NCBI GenBank assembly: GCA_964482325.1
Contig: CAYZXD010000001.1
Coordinates: 56,893 to 120,892 of the forward strand
From: CAYZJV01 sp964482325
GTDB lineage: Bacteria; Spirochaetota; Spirochaetia; Sphaerochaetales; Sphaerochaetaceae
Direction: 5' to 3'
Length of the DNA: 64,000 nucleotides
Numbering within the stretch: position 1 is the stretch's first letter; each line of letters opens with the position of its first letter. The notes under the pieces are model-generated. The model was not told where the DNA came from. It saw nothing but the letters and a program-made list of their open reading frames with translations, and did not search any database. Of this stretch, positions 1 to 8,149 are shown piece by piece. The position numbers and the translations under genes were made by a program.

Positions 1-206
1 GTGAACATGGGTATGACACTCATACTATAGTTATGAGCATTGTTAAAAATATCTGTACCCATTTTAGCCAAAGCGGCATGAGGGCCGATGATGACACCGT
101 ATCCGATGGTTCCTACCAGTAACATAGAAAAACCGATGGGAATTTTAAACAGTATCAGAACGAGTAGTATAATGACTCCAAGTAGACCAATAAATTCAGG
201 ACTCAT
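1..206 (-). CDS. dctM: TRAP transporter large permease DctM, N-terminal part (runs off the left edge)
   Basis: The first 68 codons are visible on the minus strand, starting MSPEFIGLLGVIILLVLILF and continuing through a hydrophobic N-terminus with IPIGFSMLLVGTIGYG. This matches the start of the roughly 430-residue DctM (12-helix) subunit of TRAP transporters, which forms the sodium-coupled channel in the inner membrane. The ATG lies inside the end of dctQ (11-bp overlap) behind an AAAGGAG ribosome site, so the two are translationally coupled. The rest of the gene is outside the window. Family assignment is firm because of the dctP-dctQ neighbours; the substrate is unknown. Confidence 0.85.
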   Translation of the reverse strand, partial: MSPEFIGLLGVIILLVLILFKIPIGFSMLLVGTIGYGVIIGPHAALAKMGTDIFNNAHNYSMSVIPMF

Positions 207-699
207 CTGATTTCTCTCCTTTCAATAAATTTACTGCTTTGGCAAGATCCCACACTAATACTAAGATCAGCAGAATCAGTCCAGCAGATGCCAGATAGAT
301 CCACGGATACATCGGCCAGCGTAACACACTCGTGGTGGTGTTTGATGAGCGCATGCGAGCTGCGTATTTAAGAGTCTGGCTAAAAGCTACCGAGAAGGTA
401 GCAATGCTGATTACTGAACTAATCAGATCCAGTACACCCTGAAATCGTGTAGGCACTCGATCATAAATGATGGTAATACCAAGATTTTCACCATTGTACT
501 GAGAAACCGACAGCGAAAAAAACACCGATAGAGCAAACAGGATCTTCGTCAGTTCAAATGTACCCGGAATGGGATGATTGAACACAAACCGGCCGATCAC
601 ATCACCAACGGTCATGAACAGGAGAACTGCAATTGCTAGCATTCCCACACGGGCAGCAAAATTGCTGATACTCTCTGCTATCTTTTTGATTATCACCAT
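196..699 (-). CDS. dctQ: TRAP transporter small permease DctQ
   Basis: A 167-residue protein with four predicted membrane helices (about residues 15-35, 50-68, 88-108 and 130-150). It carries the DctQ-family signature GDVIGRFVFNHPIPGTFEL after the first helix. DctQ is the small membrane subunit that pairs with DctM. The gene lies 79 bp downstream of dctP, separated by a stable hairpin, and overlaps the dctM start. Transcription runs dctP to dctQ to dctM. Length and topology are normal for the family. Confidence 0.92.
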   Translation of the reverse strand: MVIIKKIAESISNFAARVGMLAIAVLLFMTVGDVIGRFVFNHPIPGTFELTKILFALSVFFSLSVSQYNGENLGITIIYDRVPTRFQGVLDLISSVISIATFSVAFSQTLKYAARMRSSNTTTSVLRWPMYPWIYLASAGLILLILVLVWDLAKAVNLLKGEKSDES

Positions 700-720
700 A
701 AGATACCACCTTTACCACAT

Positions 721-757
721 AGATGGTTCTGACACCTTCTACGGATCAGAACCATCT
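721..757 (-). promoter_or_regulatory. Intercistronic hairpin between dctP and dctQ
   Basis: A perfect 12-bp inverted repeat (AGATGGTTCTGA at 721-732, TCAGAACCATCT at 746-757) with a 13-nt loop lies in the 79-bp gap after dctP. No T-tract follows on the minus strand, so it is more likely an mRNA-protecting or attenuating element that keeps binding-protein mRNA above permease mRNA than a full terminator. Similar hairpins follow the other binding-protein genes in this window. Confidence 0.75.
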
Positions 758-778
758 GAATTATAATCTCCGTTTATA

Positions 779-1855
779 TTACTGCTTGTGTCGTTTTGCA
801 GCTTCCACAGCAAGATCGTACAGTTCTTGACCAGGTTTACCGGCAGCTTCTATTTCAGCAATCCACCCCTTAACCAAAGGATCTACGGTTTGGTGGAACT
901 GCTTAAGCTCGGCATCTGAAAGCTCGGTGATTACCTTGTTCTCTGCGTGAGCTGCTTCCATTGCCTCAATAGCTTCTCGATCATACTGACGTCCGATCTT
1001 CTCTGCAAGACCTTCGGCAATTGCATTGATCGTTGCCTGATCTTCTGCAGAAATCTTGTTCCACAGGTCCTGGTTTGCAAACCAGATCAGAGGGGTCATA
1101 TAGAGATTCAGATCAACTATCTGATTTGTTACTTCCATGAGTCTAAAGGAAATAAGAGCGCTTGGGGTCATGAATGATCCATCAACAATACCGCGGTCCA
1201 TAGCATCATAGAGGTCACTTACCGGAAGACTTACTTCTACACCACCGAGTTCCTTTATCACATCATTATAGATGGGACCAGGGGAACGAAGCTTGAGACC
1301 TGTCAAATCATCAAGAGAATCGATTTCTGGTTTTAACAGAATATGTCCAAGATCAGTACCACCTGCCCAGATCAGATGGGTATCGGTATACTCGTGTTCT
1401 CTCAACATTGGAATCATCTCTTTTGCGGTGAGATTTCCCTGTAGTGAAGATGTGAACATAAAGGGGTACTCTAATATCTGGGTCATGGGGAATCGTCCTG
1501 GAGTATAGGCAGGGAGGACAAATCCCATACCAGCAACACCACTGACAACAGCATCATAGGTATCACCAGGAGCTGCAAGTGCATTTCCTGCATGAATTAC
1601 GATTTCTACCCGACCATCAGTTTTTTCAAATACTTCTTTGGCAAATGGTTCAAAGATGTTAACCTGTAATGGGTGTACAGCAGGCATGTAGTGGTTCATA
1701 TGGAACACTACTTTCTCTGCCTTCTTAGCTGCAGGAGCTGCAGCTGTAGTTGCAGTACTTTCCTCAGACTTGGCACAACCGATGGTTAATCCTACGAGCG
1801 CAAGTATTGCAACTAGCGCAATGATCATCCGAAATCCCTTCCTAACTCCAGACAT
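779..1855 (-). CDS. dctP: TRAP transporter substrate-binding lipoprotein DctP
   Basis: A 358-residue extracytoplasmic solute receptor of the DctP family. The start at 1855 (MSGVRKGFRMIIALVAIL) is chosen because AAAGGAG precedes it by about 8 nt; an upstream in-frame start at 1930 would lie over the -10 region of the promoter. A hydrophobic signal peptide ends in the lipobox LTIGC, so the protein is probably lipid-anchored. Family features include the middle-domain stretch GLKLRSPGPIYNDVIKELG and a C-terminal helix-rich domain. It captures the substrate (organic-acid class in most of this family) for DctQM. The promoter and TetR-box arrangement implies control together with the flavoprotein operon on the other strand. 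Confidence 0.92.
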   Translation of the reverse strand: MSGVRKGFRMIIALVAILALVGLTIGCAKSEESTATTAAAPAAKKAEKVVFHMNHYMPAVHPLQVNIFEPFAKEVFEKTDGRVEIVIHAGNALAAPGDTYDAVVSGVAGMGFVLPAYTPGRFPMTQILEYPFMFTSSLQGNLTAKEMIPMLREHEYTDTHLIWAGGTDLGHILLKPEIDSLDDLTGLKLRSPGPIYNDVIKELGGVEVSLPVSDLYDAMDRGIVDGSFMTPSALISFRLMEVTNQIVDLNLYMTPLIWFANQDLWNKISAEDQATINAIAEGLAEKIGRQYDREAIEAMEAAHAENKVITELSDAELKQFHQTVDPLVKGWIAEIEAAGKPGQELYDLAVEAAKRHKQ

Positions 1856-1894
1856 AGCATACTCTCCTTTTGTACTTTCACCGAATATGTTTAC

Positions 1895-1906
1895 CGAATC
1901 TATTCG
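1895..1906. promoter_or_regulatory. Palindromic operator in the dctP 5' region (probable TetR-family site)
   Basis: CGAAT-CT-ATTCG is a perfect 5-2-5 palindrome 14 bp downstream of the dctP -10 box, a repressing position. A half-site-like CACCGAATATG lies beside it at 1879-1889. Almost the same palindrome occurs at 2668-2679 in front of the flavoprotein operon, on the other side of the tetR gene. Assignment to the TetR protein is inferred from position. Confidence 0.55.
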
Positions 1907-1920
1907 ATGAGTATGTGGCA

Positions 1921-1949
1921 ATCGTACCATCGCTAAAATGGGTTGTCAA
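1921..1949 (-). promoter_or_regulatory. Sigma-70 promoter of dctPQM
   Basis: On the minus strand TTGACA (1949-1944) is followed after exactly 17 bp by TACGAT (1926-1921). The predicted transcription start near 1914 lies just before the CGAAT-N2-ATTCG operator and about 60 nt before the dctP start codon. Confidence 0.65.
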
Positions 1950-2059
1950 TCTTTTTCTGAGGTTCTCAAAGAGCAATATATCAGTTGTCTGGTGAGTTTA
2001 CATTGGGGGAAAAGCGTAGTAGAATAGTTTCGATGAAATTGTACTAAGCAGGAGTTCCC

Positions 2060-2656
2060 ATGGCAGAGAAACGAAAAACAAAGCGTGCACTTCAAGCCGA
2101 AGAAACAAAAAATCGGATCGTCCAGGCAACCATGCATCTCATGGAAAAGAAGGGATTCAATAATATAACCATTGGCGAAATCAACGAACTTTCCGGTATT
2201 TCTGTGGGAACTTTTTACCATTATTTCACTAACAAAGAGGATGTATTTTTTGAGTTGTATCGAAAAGCAGATGAATTTTTTGAGCAAATTGTTGAAAAAC
2301 ACCTCTATTCAGAGATCATACCTGCCCAGGAAATGGTTGTAAGATTTTTTAGCTGGTATGCTCGATTTAACAACCAGAATGGACTTGATTATGTACGGCA
2401 GCTGTATAACCCAAATAACAAGTTTTTTATCTCGAAAGGGCGATATATGGTTAAGTTGTTAACCCGAATCATTGAAGAAGGAGTGCAAGCTGGAGAGTTT
2501 GCTGATGATCCTTCACCCTTTGAGATCTCTCGCCATTTGATAATTCTTGCTCGAGGCATTGTCTTTGACTGGTGCCTGCATGAAGGGGAGTTCGATCTAG
2601 AGGAGTTTATGACATCATACCTCAGAAAAGTAGTTCCCATCTTTCTTGCAAAGTAG
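2060..2656 (+). CDS. TetR/AcrR-family transcriptional regulator
   Basis: A 198-residue protein with an N-terminal TetR helix-turn-helix (about residues 14-60: KNRIVQATMHLMEKKGF, then ITIGEINELSGISVGTFYHY and FTNKEDVFFEL). The C-terminal ligand domain is all-helical and not recognisable. The ATG at 2060 follows AGGAG by about 8 nt. The gene sits between divergent dctPQM and the co-directional flavoprotein operon, and similar palindromes occur at the promoters of both. It probably senses the transported substrate or a derivative. It could repress both units, or act differently at each, because the second palindrome is upstream of the -35 box. Confidence 0.88.
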   Translation: MAEKRKTKRALQAEETKNRIVQATMHLMEKKGFNNITIGEINELSGISVGTFYHYFTNKEDVFFELYRKADEFFEQIVEKHLYSEIIPAQEMVVRFFSWYARFNNQNGLDYVRQLYNPNNKFFISKGRYMVKLLTRIIEEGVQAGEFADDPSPFEISRHLIILARGIVFDWCLHEGEFDLEEFMTSYLRKVVPIFLAK

Positions 2657-2667
2657 AAACAATTCAC

Positions 2668-2679
2668 CGAAATCATTCG
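2668..2679. promoter_or_regulatory. Second copy of the TetR-type palindrome, upstream of the flavoprotein operon promoter
   Basis: CGAAA-TC-ATTCG matches the 1895-1906 palindrome at 9 of 10 arm positions, and both copies are preceded by AC. It ends 7 bp upstream of the -35 hexamer at 2687, so a bound dimer could touch RNA polymerase or block it. Confidence 0.5.
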
Positions 2680-2686
2680 ATAAAAC

Positions 2687-2715
2687 TTGACAACTGCAAA
2701 ACCCCATTTTATCAT
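2687..2715 (+). promoter_or_regulatory. Sigma-70 promoter of the FAD / Fe-S / FAD operon
   Basis: TTGACA (2687-2692), a 17-bp spacer and TATCAT (2710-2715). A possible TTG start at 2687 is actually the -35 box, which supports the downstream ATG at 2765 as the real start. Confidence 0.68.
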
Positions 2716-2764
2716 GACTCCTGTCAAACTGCCGGTAGAGGCAGATGGTATCAAGGAGAGAATC

Positions 2765-4207
2765 ATGAGTAACATCCGAGAACGATTGAAACACATGGTG
2801 GGTGCAGAGCATGTAGTCGAAAATCCCGACTATACGAGTTCTGCAGTCGGTTGCAGAAAACATGAGGACCGTCTGGATTCCCAGTACCTCGTTCGACCGG
2901 CAGACGTGGATCAGGTACAGCAGTTGGTCAAACTGGCAAATGAAATGGGATTCCCACTTGTCCCGGTGAGTTCACAGGCACCACATCAGAAAGGAGGAAC
3001 CCTTCCAAGTGTTCCTGGTGCAGTCATACTTGATCTGAGCCGAATGAATCGTATCCTGAAGATTGATCGGCGGCATCGGCTTGCACTGATTGAGCCCGGG
3101 GTGACTTGGGAACAGTTGCATGCAGCACTCGAGCCGGAAGGATTGAGAATTATCTCGCCATTGCTTCCAAAACAGGGCAAATCAGTCATTGCTACACTAC
3201 TCGATCGTGAGCCATTACTTACTCCTAAATATCAATGGAATATGAATGAGCCACTACGATCGATGGAAATTGTTTTCGGTACAGGTGATAAAATTTACAG
3301 CGGTATGGGAGGCCATCGGGGTACCGATCAAACAAAGTGGGATGGGGGTGAAGTTCCTCTTACCAATGCGGGTCCTCACCAATTTGACTTTATGAAAATG
3401 CTCACTGCATCTCAAGGAACTTTTGGTATTGTTACGTGGGCATCAGTGAAGCTTGAAATAGCGCAAGAAGAAGCGAAACCTCTGTTTGTTCAGGGTAATG
3501 ACCCATCAGAACTCTCAGATTTCTTATATCAAATACTCAAATTCCGCTTCGGCGATGAGGTGCTGTTATGTAATCGCAGTGCACTTCTCGCCATTCTTGG
3601 CAATGAAGCTCAACCAGCTTCACTCCAACGATGGACAGCAGTGGTCAATGTTGCATGGGGTGGACTGCGATCTAAAGAACGGGTGGAGAGCCAGTACCTT
3701 GATGTTTGCGATATTGCTCAAGAACATGCACTGGTTCCGGCATCTACGATCGCATCAATTCCTGCACGTCAGGTTATGAGAAAATTGCTCGCTGCTACTG
3801 ATGATGAAAATTGGAAATCACGCGCTCGTGGTGATTATCGGGAAGTGTTTTTTCTCACTACGCTTGATCGACTGCCTGCGCAACTTGAACGTGCAGCACA
3901 GGTAATGGACTCCTATGGATATGCACTTCCTTCTTGTCCTATCTATGTACAGCCATTGCATCAGGGAGCTGCAGCACATTGCCAGATTGTTATTCCTACC
4001 GACAAGGATAACCCAGAAAATCTTGAAGTCATGTATGATCAATTAAGCAAAGTACTTGCGAACTCTGGCGCATTCTACTCACGTCCGTATGGCCTTTGGG
4101 CAGATATCGTCTACGGTGGCAATGCAGAACATACCGAAATGACAAAGAAAATGAAAGCTATTTTTGACCCGGCGAATATTCTGAACCCAGGGAAACTCTG
4201 TTTCTAG
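2765..4207 (+). CDS. FAD-binding oxidoreductase, PCMH-type (GlcD-like family)
   Basis: A 480-residue flavoprotein. The ATG at 2765 follows AAGGAGAGAATC. Residues 30-200 form a PCMH-type FAD domain: LVRPADVDQVQQLVKLANE, the glycine-containing PLVPVSSQAPHQKGG, ILDLSRMNRILKIDRRHRLA, IEPGVTWEQL, and TASQGTFGIVTWASVKLE. The C-terminus ends FDPANILNPGKLCF, as in glycolate / D-lactate dehydrogenase-type oxidases. Such proteins oxidise alpha-hydroxy acids or related alcohols and pass electrons to a partner. The partner here is probably the Fe-S protein starting 21 bp downstream. The substrate is unknown but is likely what the adjacent TRAP system imports. Confidence 0.82.
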   Translation: MSNIRERLKHMVGAEHVVENPDYTSSAVGCRKHEDRLDSQYLVRPADVDQVQQLVKLANEMGFPLVPVSSQAPHQKGGTLPSVPGAVILDLSRMNRILKIDRRHRLALIEPGVTWEQLHAALEPEGLRIISPLLPKQGKSVIATLLDREPLLTPKYQWNMNEPLRSMEIVFGTGDKIYSGMGGHRGTDQTKWDGGEVPLTNAGPHQFDFMKMLTASQGTFGIVTWASVKLEIAQEEAKPLFVQGNDPSELSDFLYQILKFRFGDEVLLCNRSALLAILGNEAQPASLQRWTAVVNVAWGGLRSKERVESQYLDVCDIAQEHALVPASTIASIPARQVMRKLLAATDDENWKSRARGDYREVFFLTTLDRLPAQLERAAQVMDSYGYALPSCPIYVQPLHQGAAAHCQIVIPTDKDNPENLEVMYDQLSKVLANSGAFYSRPYGLWADIVYGGNAEHTEMTKKMKAIFDPANILNPGKLCF

Positions 4208-4228
4208 AGCACCGAAAAGGAGATTATC

Positions 4229-5497
4229 ATGGATCTAAAAGATTTTAGTAAAGAGATAGAACGGTGCAGTGCCTGCTCGTACTGCAAGTGGATTCCCTTT
4301 GATCAGGTACAAAGTATCCGGTATGCGAAGAACTGTCCGAGCATCGATTATTTTAACTTCAATAATTATTCTGCCCGGGGTAGGTATCTTACCAGCCGTT
4401 CGGTTTTGCGGGACCAAGTAGAACTTACCGAAGAGGTGATGGATATTGCTCATACCTGTCTTACCTGTGGAGCATGCGATGTTGCGTGTAAAATTAGTCG
4501 CTATAACCTTGAACCACTTGAGATGACTAAAGCGCTGAAAGCGGAACTCGTACAGAAAGGAGTTTTTCCCGAACCTCAAAAAGCCCTGTTGGAGAATCTG
4601 AAAAAAGAGCTCAACATCTTTGGAGAAGATCGGAAAACCCGAGGAGCCTGGGCAGAAGGTCTTGGCTTAAAGGATCTTTCTACAGAAAAAGCTGATGTAG
4701 TGTTCCATGCTGGATGCAGTTATAGTTATCAAAATGAACTTTCCGGTACCGTACGTACTGCAGTACAGATTTTGAAACAATCAGGTGTCGATTTTGGCAT
4801 CATGGGGAATGCAGAGATGTGTTGTGGAGCCCGAATTAACTCCATGGGACATACGGAAGCCTATGAAAAGCTAGCGAAAGCAAATATTAAAGCCTGGAAA
4901 AAGGCTGGAGTGACCACGATCGTAACCGCGTGTTCTGATGGATACCATGCCTTTAAACGACTCTATCCCGAGTTAGGTGGCGATTTTATCGTGTATCATA
5001 TTGTCGAATACATTGATCAATTAATTGCAGATGGGAAACTGAAATTCACCAAAGAAGTTCCGCTTACCGTCACCTATCATGATCCATGTCATCTCGGGCG
5101 ACAGGGAGAGGAATATGAAAAGTGGGATGGCAAGGAAGTAAAATTCCTCAATCAGATCGTCATGCATGAACCGAAAAAGCCTCGTTATAATGGTAGTAAC
5201 GGTATATATGATGAACCAAGGCGAATTCTTGCAAGTATTCCCGGAGTAAAGTTGCAGGAAATGGAGCGAATTCGAGAGTACAGTTACTGTTGTGGCGCAG
5301 GAGGAGGAGCCCGAGAAAGTTATCCCGAATACTCTGGCTGGGTAGCTAACGAGAGACTTCATGAAGCTGCCGATACGGGAGCTGAAGCTTTGGTAACGGC
5401 GTGCCCATGGTGTAAATCTAACTTCTCAGATGCACAGAAGGGACAAGGTTCCATGGAAATTGTGGATATTCTCGATCTCGTGCAACGAGCACTTTAA
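4229..5497 (+). CDS. Fe-S oxidoreductase with two CCG domains (GlcF / heterodisulfide-reductase subunit type)
   Basis: A 422-residue electron-transfer protein. N-terminal cysteine clusters are CSACSYC...NCP (about residues 12-40) and CLTCGACDVAC (about residues 78-88), fitting two [4Fe-4S] sites. Two cysteine-rich CCG repeats follow: HAGCSYSY...EMCCGAR...TACSDGYHAF, and YHDPCHLGR...YCCGAGGGA...TACPWCKSNF. The domain order is that of GlcF-like subunits, which carry electrons from flavoproteins to the membrane pool. It sits between two FAD-oxidase genes, like glcD-glcE-glcF with the order changed. ATG 4229 has a GGAG ribosome site and starts 21 bp after the previous gene. Confidence 0.85.
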   Translation: MDLKDFSKEIERCSACSYCKWIPFDQVQSIRYAKNCPSIDYFNFNNYSARGRYLTSRSVLRDQVELTEEVMDIAHTCLTCGACDVACKISRYNLEPLEMTKALKAELVQKGVFPEPQKALLENLKKELNIFGEDRKTRGAWAEGLGLKDLSTEKADVVFHAGCSYSYQNELSGTVRTAVQILKQSGVDFGIMGNAEMCCGARINSMGHTEAYEKLAKANIKAWKKAGVTTIVTACSDGYHAFKRLYPELGGDFIVYHIVEYIDQLIADGKLKFTKEVPLTVTYHDPCHLGRQGEEYEKWDGKEVKFLNQIVMHEPKKPRYNGSNGIYDEPRRILASIPGVKLQEMERIREYSYCCGAGGGARESYPEYSGWVANERLHEAADTGAEALVTACPWCKSNFSDAQKGQGSMEIVDILDLVQRAL

Positions 5498-5510
5498 GAG
5501 GGAGATGATT

Positions 5511-7175
5511 ATGAGTTTGACAGATACACATTATCAAGAACTAGAAGCAATTGTAGGAAAAAGGAACATTTCACGAGACCCTGCGGTGCTCGATGGGTAC
5601 CGATACAATCTCTCTCATACCGCCATACACCTAGGTCCTCATTTCGATGTGCTTACCCCAAGAGGTGCAGCGGTATTACTTCCCGGTAACACGGAAGAAG
5701 TGCAGGCGATTGTGAAATTCTGTAATCGGCATAAGATCAAATTTAAACCGTCATCAACCTTCTGGTCTGCACAAGGGTATCCGAATGATAATGAAACCAT
5801 TGTGCTCGATATGCGGCGAATGGATCGGATTCTAGAAATAGATGAAAAAAACATGGTAGCGGTAGTGGAACCTGGGGTAATCGGAGCTACATTGCAGGCT
5901 GAGACCATGAAACGGGGTTTGAACTGCCATATCCAAGGTTCAGGTTGTTCGTGTTCCATCCTCGCAGGGGCTACCGCTTGGCTCGGTTCCGGTCCTGGTA
6001 ATTTGTACGGTGGATGGCAGTATGAGAACCTGCTGGGTACTGAGTGGGTTCTCCCTACTGGAGAAATTCTCAGAACGGGATCTCTGGTGAACGATGCATC
6101 TGCGTGGTATTGCGGAGAAGGTCCTGGGCCAAGTATGCGCGGAGTTCTTCGTGGAATGTTTGGCACAAAAGGATCCCTCGGCGTATTTACCAAGTGTGCC
6201 GTAAAGTTGCATGCATGGCCGGGTCCTCAGAAACTTCCGGTCTATGGAAAAGCTCCTGCATATACTACCAAGCTTCCCGCTAACTTTAGAGCCTACACAT
6301 TGGGATTCCCTGATTGGAAATCTTGGGCTGATACTGCTCACATGCTCTGGGACAATGGGATTGGGTACACTGGTCACCGACAGTTTAACTTCCTCGGAAG
6401 GGATCTTAAATGGGCAATGATTCAAATTCTTACCGATCCTAGTAAAACTATTTCTGATTTGGAAGAATTGATGAAAGAACCAGGTTATGCTGAAGCAAAT
6501 CAGTCGATGAAGATTGATTTCCAACTCATCGTAACAGGCATGACACAGCGTGATTTTGACTGGCAGGAAGAGACGCTGAATGAAATTCTTTCTATTACCG
6601 GTGGGTATATAGTAGAGTGTATGGAGACAGAACACCTGCGCAATTACACCTTGTTGTACCTGCTTCGTCTCGGTCATAAGGCACTGAATCTAGTATACGG
6701 TGGAGGATATGACGGAAACTTTGGTATGATCAACTCCATTGATTTCGGTGCACAACGAGCCGAGGAGGCGGGAGCCTTCAAACGTGAGTGGGAAGAAAAA
6801 GGCCAGATTGTCCAAGCTGGTGGCGATTGCATGATGGGCCCCATTGGTGGCCAAGGTGGTGGAGGTACCGGATTGTGGGAAAACTTTACCTGTTTCGATA
6901 GTTCAGATAAAGAATCCACTGATGGAGCTCTCGCATTCTTTGACGCATCTTTTGCCTATACCAAAGAAAAGGGCTGGAGTGGCTGCGGATTTGAAAAGCT
7001 TAATTCACTCGCACGTGGATATGATGGGTATGAAACTCCAAAAGAGATTCGTGATGCCGGACACGCACATGCACCTCAACCCGCAATATTCCGTTATCAG
7101 AATAAAGTCTATCAGGCTGTGAATCCACTAGATCTGGGAGATACCTACTACGAACGGCTTGACGACCAACAGTAA
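5511..7175 (+). CDS. FAD-binding oxidoreductase, vanillyl-alcohol-oxidase / PCMH superfamily
   Basis: A 554-residue flavoprotein starting MSLTDTHYQELEAIVG at 5511, behind AGAGGGAG. FAD-domain features are VLLPGNTEEVQAIVKFCNRH (about 50-70), IVLDMRRMDRILEID, VVEPGVIGATLQAET and the glycine-rich GSGPGNLYGG followed by LGTEWVLPTGEILRTGS. FGTKGSLGVFTKCAVKLH closes the domain. It is longer than the first flavoprotein and has a VAO-like cap with conserved GDCMMGPIGGQGGGG. It starts 13 bp after the Fe-S gene, so the three genes form one operon. VAO relatives oxidise aromatic or aliphatic alcohols and ethers; no substrate can be assigned. Confidence 0.82.
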   Translation: MSLTDTHYQELEAIVGKRNISRDPAVLDGYRYNLSHTAIHLGPHFDVLTPRGAAVLLPGNTEEVQAIVKFCNRHKIKFKPSSTFWSAQGYPNDNETIVLDMRRMDRILEIDEKNMVAVVEPGVIGATLQAETMKRGLNCHIQGSGCSCSILAGATAWLGSGPGNLYGGWQYENLLGTEWVLPTGEILRTGSLVNDASAWYCGEGPGPSMRGVLRGMFGTKGSLGVFTKCAVKLHAWPGPQKLPVYGKAPAYTTKLPANFRAYTLGFPDWKSWADTAHMLWDNGIGYTGHRQFNFLGRDLKWAMIQILTDPSKTISDLEELMKEPGYAEANQSMKIDFQLIVTGMTQRDFDWQEETLNEILSITGGYIVECMETEHLRNYTLLYLLRLGHKALNLVYGGGYDGNFGMINSIDFGAQRAEEAGAFKREWEEKGQIVQAGGDCMMGPIGGQGGGGTGLWENFTCFDSSDKESTDGALAFFDASFAYTKEKGWSGCGFEKLNSLARGYDGYETPKEIRDAGHAHAPQPAIFRYQNKVYQAVNPLDLGDTYYERLDDQQ

Positions 7176-7190
7176 TAACAATGGGACGCT

Positions 7191-7206
7191 CCCTGCATGT
7201 GCAGGG
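7191..7206. terminator. Hairpin between convergent genes, possible bidirectional terminator
   Basis: CCCTGCA-TG-TGCAGGG is a perfect 7-bp stem in the 35-bp gap between two converging genes. Neither strand has a clear T-tract after it, so termination strength is uncertain. Confidence 0.4.
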
Positions 7207-7210
7207 GGTG

Positions 7211-8137
7211 TTACCAACTTCCCCAGGCAATATCACTTCCGATGGTTACCGTAACATCCCAAAGGGCATCTGCTGATACAGCAATGGATGATGATAGATA
7301 TCCGAAGAGCCATGGGGTCATCTCGATATCCGTTCTGAGGGCTATTTCACCAGATATATTCCACTGACTTAATTGAGTGAGATACTCCCAGTATCCCGCT
7401 GGTGAAACGTGAACTTGTAATCGCCGTGTCGGGGCATAGGTAAATTCAGAGCGCAACACGCCCGAAATTCCTTCGCGGGTATTATCTTGCGAAGTGCGAT
7501 AGGTGAACGAGCCATAGGTTATCCAATTCCCCTTCAGGCCGATGAGTTGACTCAGCTGTAGATCTAAAGAGGCAAGAACGTCAGTTTCTCCAGATGCGAA
7601 ATAGGTATCGACATCACCGCTGATTCCCACCGTGTATGACAATTCAACTTTCGGCGCATGGATAAACCCGACTTTAATTCCGTTAACAATACTTTCCTGT
7701 GTCGATGATCCGCGATAAGACACGAAGGGATTTATCGCACGGTAGCCGAAAAATTTTCGGTAGGTGATATCCCAATCGGGAAAGAGGTATGATGAACTGT
7801 CCTCATTTCCACCGATTGAACCTTCGGCAGTAACAGCGGCATATAATTCATCGTCAGCAAGAAACCAAGTACTATCTACCTGCATCAGTAACCGGTCAGA
7901 GGTATTGGTGAAGTTGAGATCAATTTCACCCTCCCCTGAAAACGCCGCATGAAGATACATATCGGGATCTATAAGTGTCCGATAATCCAGGTTTCCCCGC
8001 ATACCGATGCTTCCAGTATCATCGGTGATATCATAGATACCCTGTATGCCGACGAATCCGGTAGTCTGAGCGGGAAGGGCAGAGACCATGCCGCTGAGGA
8101 TGAAACAGATGATTACGATGATTGTTGATAAACGCAT
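7211..8137 (-). CDS. Exported probable outer-membrane beta-barrel protein, function unknown
   Basis: A 308-residue protein with a clear signal peptide (about residues 1-23, SALPAQ cleavage region). The rest alternates polar and hydrophobic residues in short strands (FVGIQGIYDI, LYAAVTAEGSIGG, VELSYTVGISGDVD, WITYGSFTYRTSQDN, GVLRSEFTYAP) and ends in an aromatic residue, IAWGSW. This fits a transmembrane beta-barrel. It is the last gene of the ECF sigma operon (12 bp after the preceding stop; AAAGGAA before the ATG). No family is recognised. A target or effector of an envelope-stress response is a reasonable inference. Confidence 0.6.
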   Translation of the reverse strand: MRLSTIIVIICFILSGMVSALPAQTTGFVGIQGIYDITDDTGSIGMRGNLDYRTLIDPDMYLHAAFSGEGEIDLNFTNTSDRLLMQVDSTWFLADDELYAAVTAEGSIGGNEDSSSYLFPDWDITYRKFFGYRAINPFVSYRGSSTQESIVNGIKVGFIHAPKVELSYTVGISGDVDTYFASGETDVLASLDLQLSQLIGLKGNWITYGSFTYRTSQDNTREGISGVLRSEFTYAPTRRLQVHVSPAGYWEYLTQLSQWNISGEIALRTDIEMTPWLFGYLSSSIAVSADALWDVTVTIGSDIAWGSW

Positions 8138-8149
8138 AGGGGAATTCCT

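Noticed and set aside
5639..6677. Long minus-strand open frames opposite the second flavoprotein gene
   Set aside because: Their sequence has no domain character and they mirror the strongly coding plus-strand frame; they are shadows.
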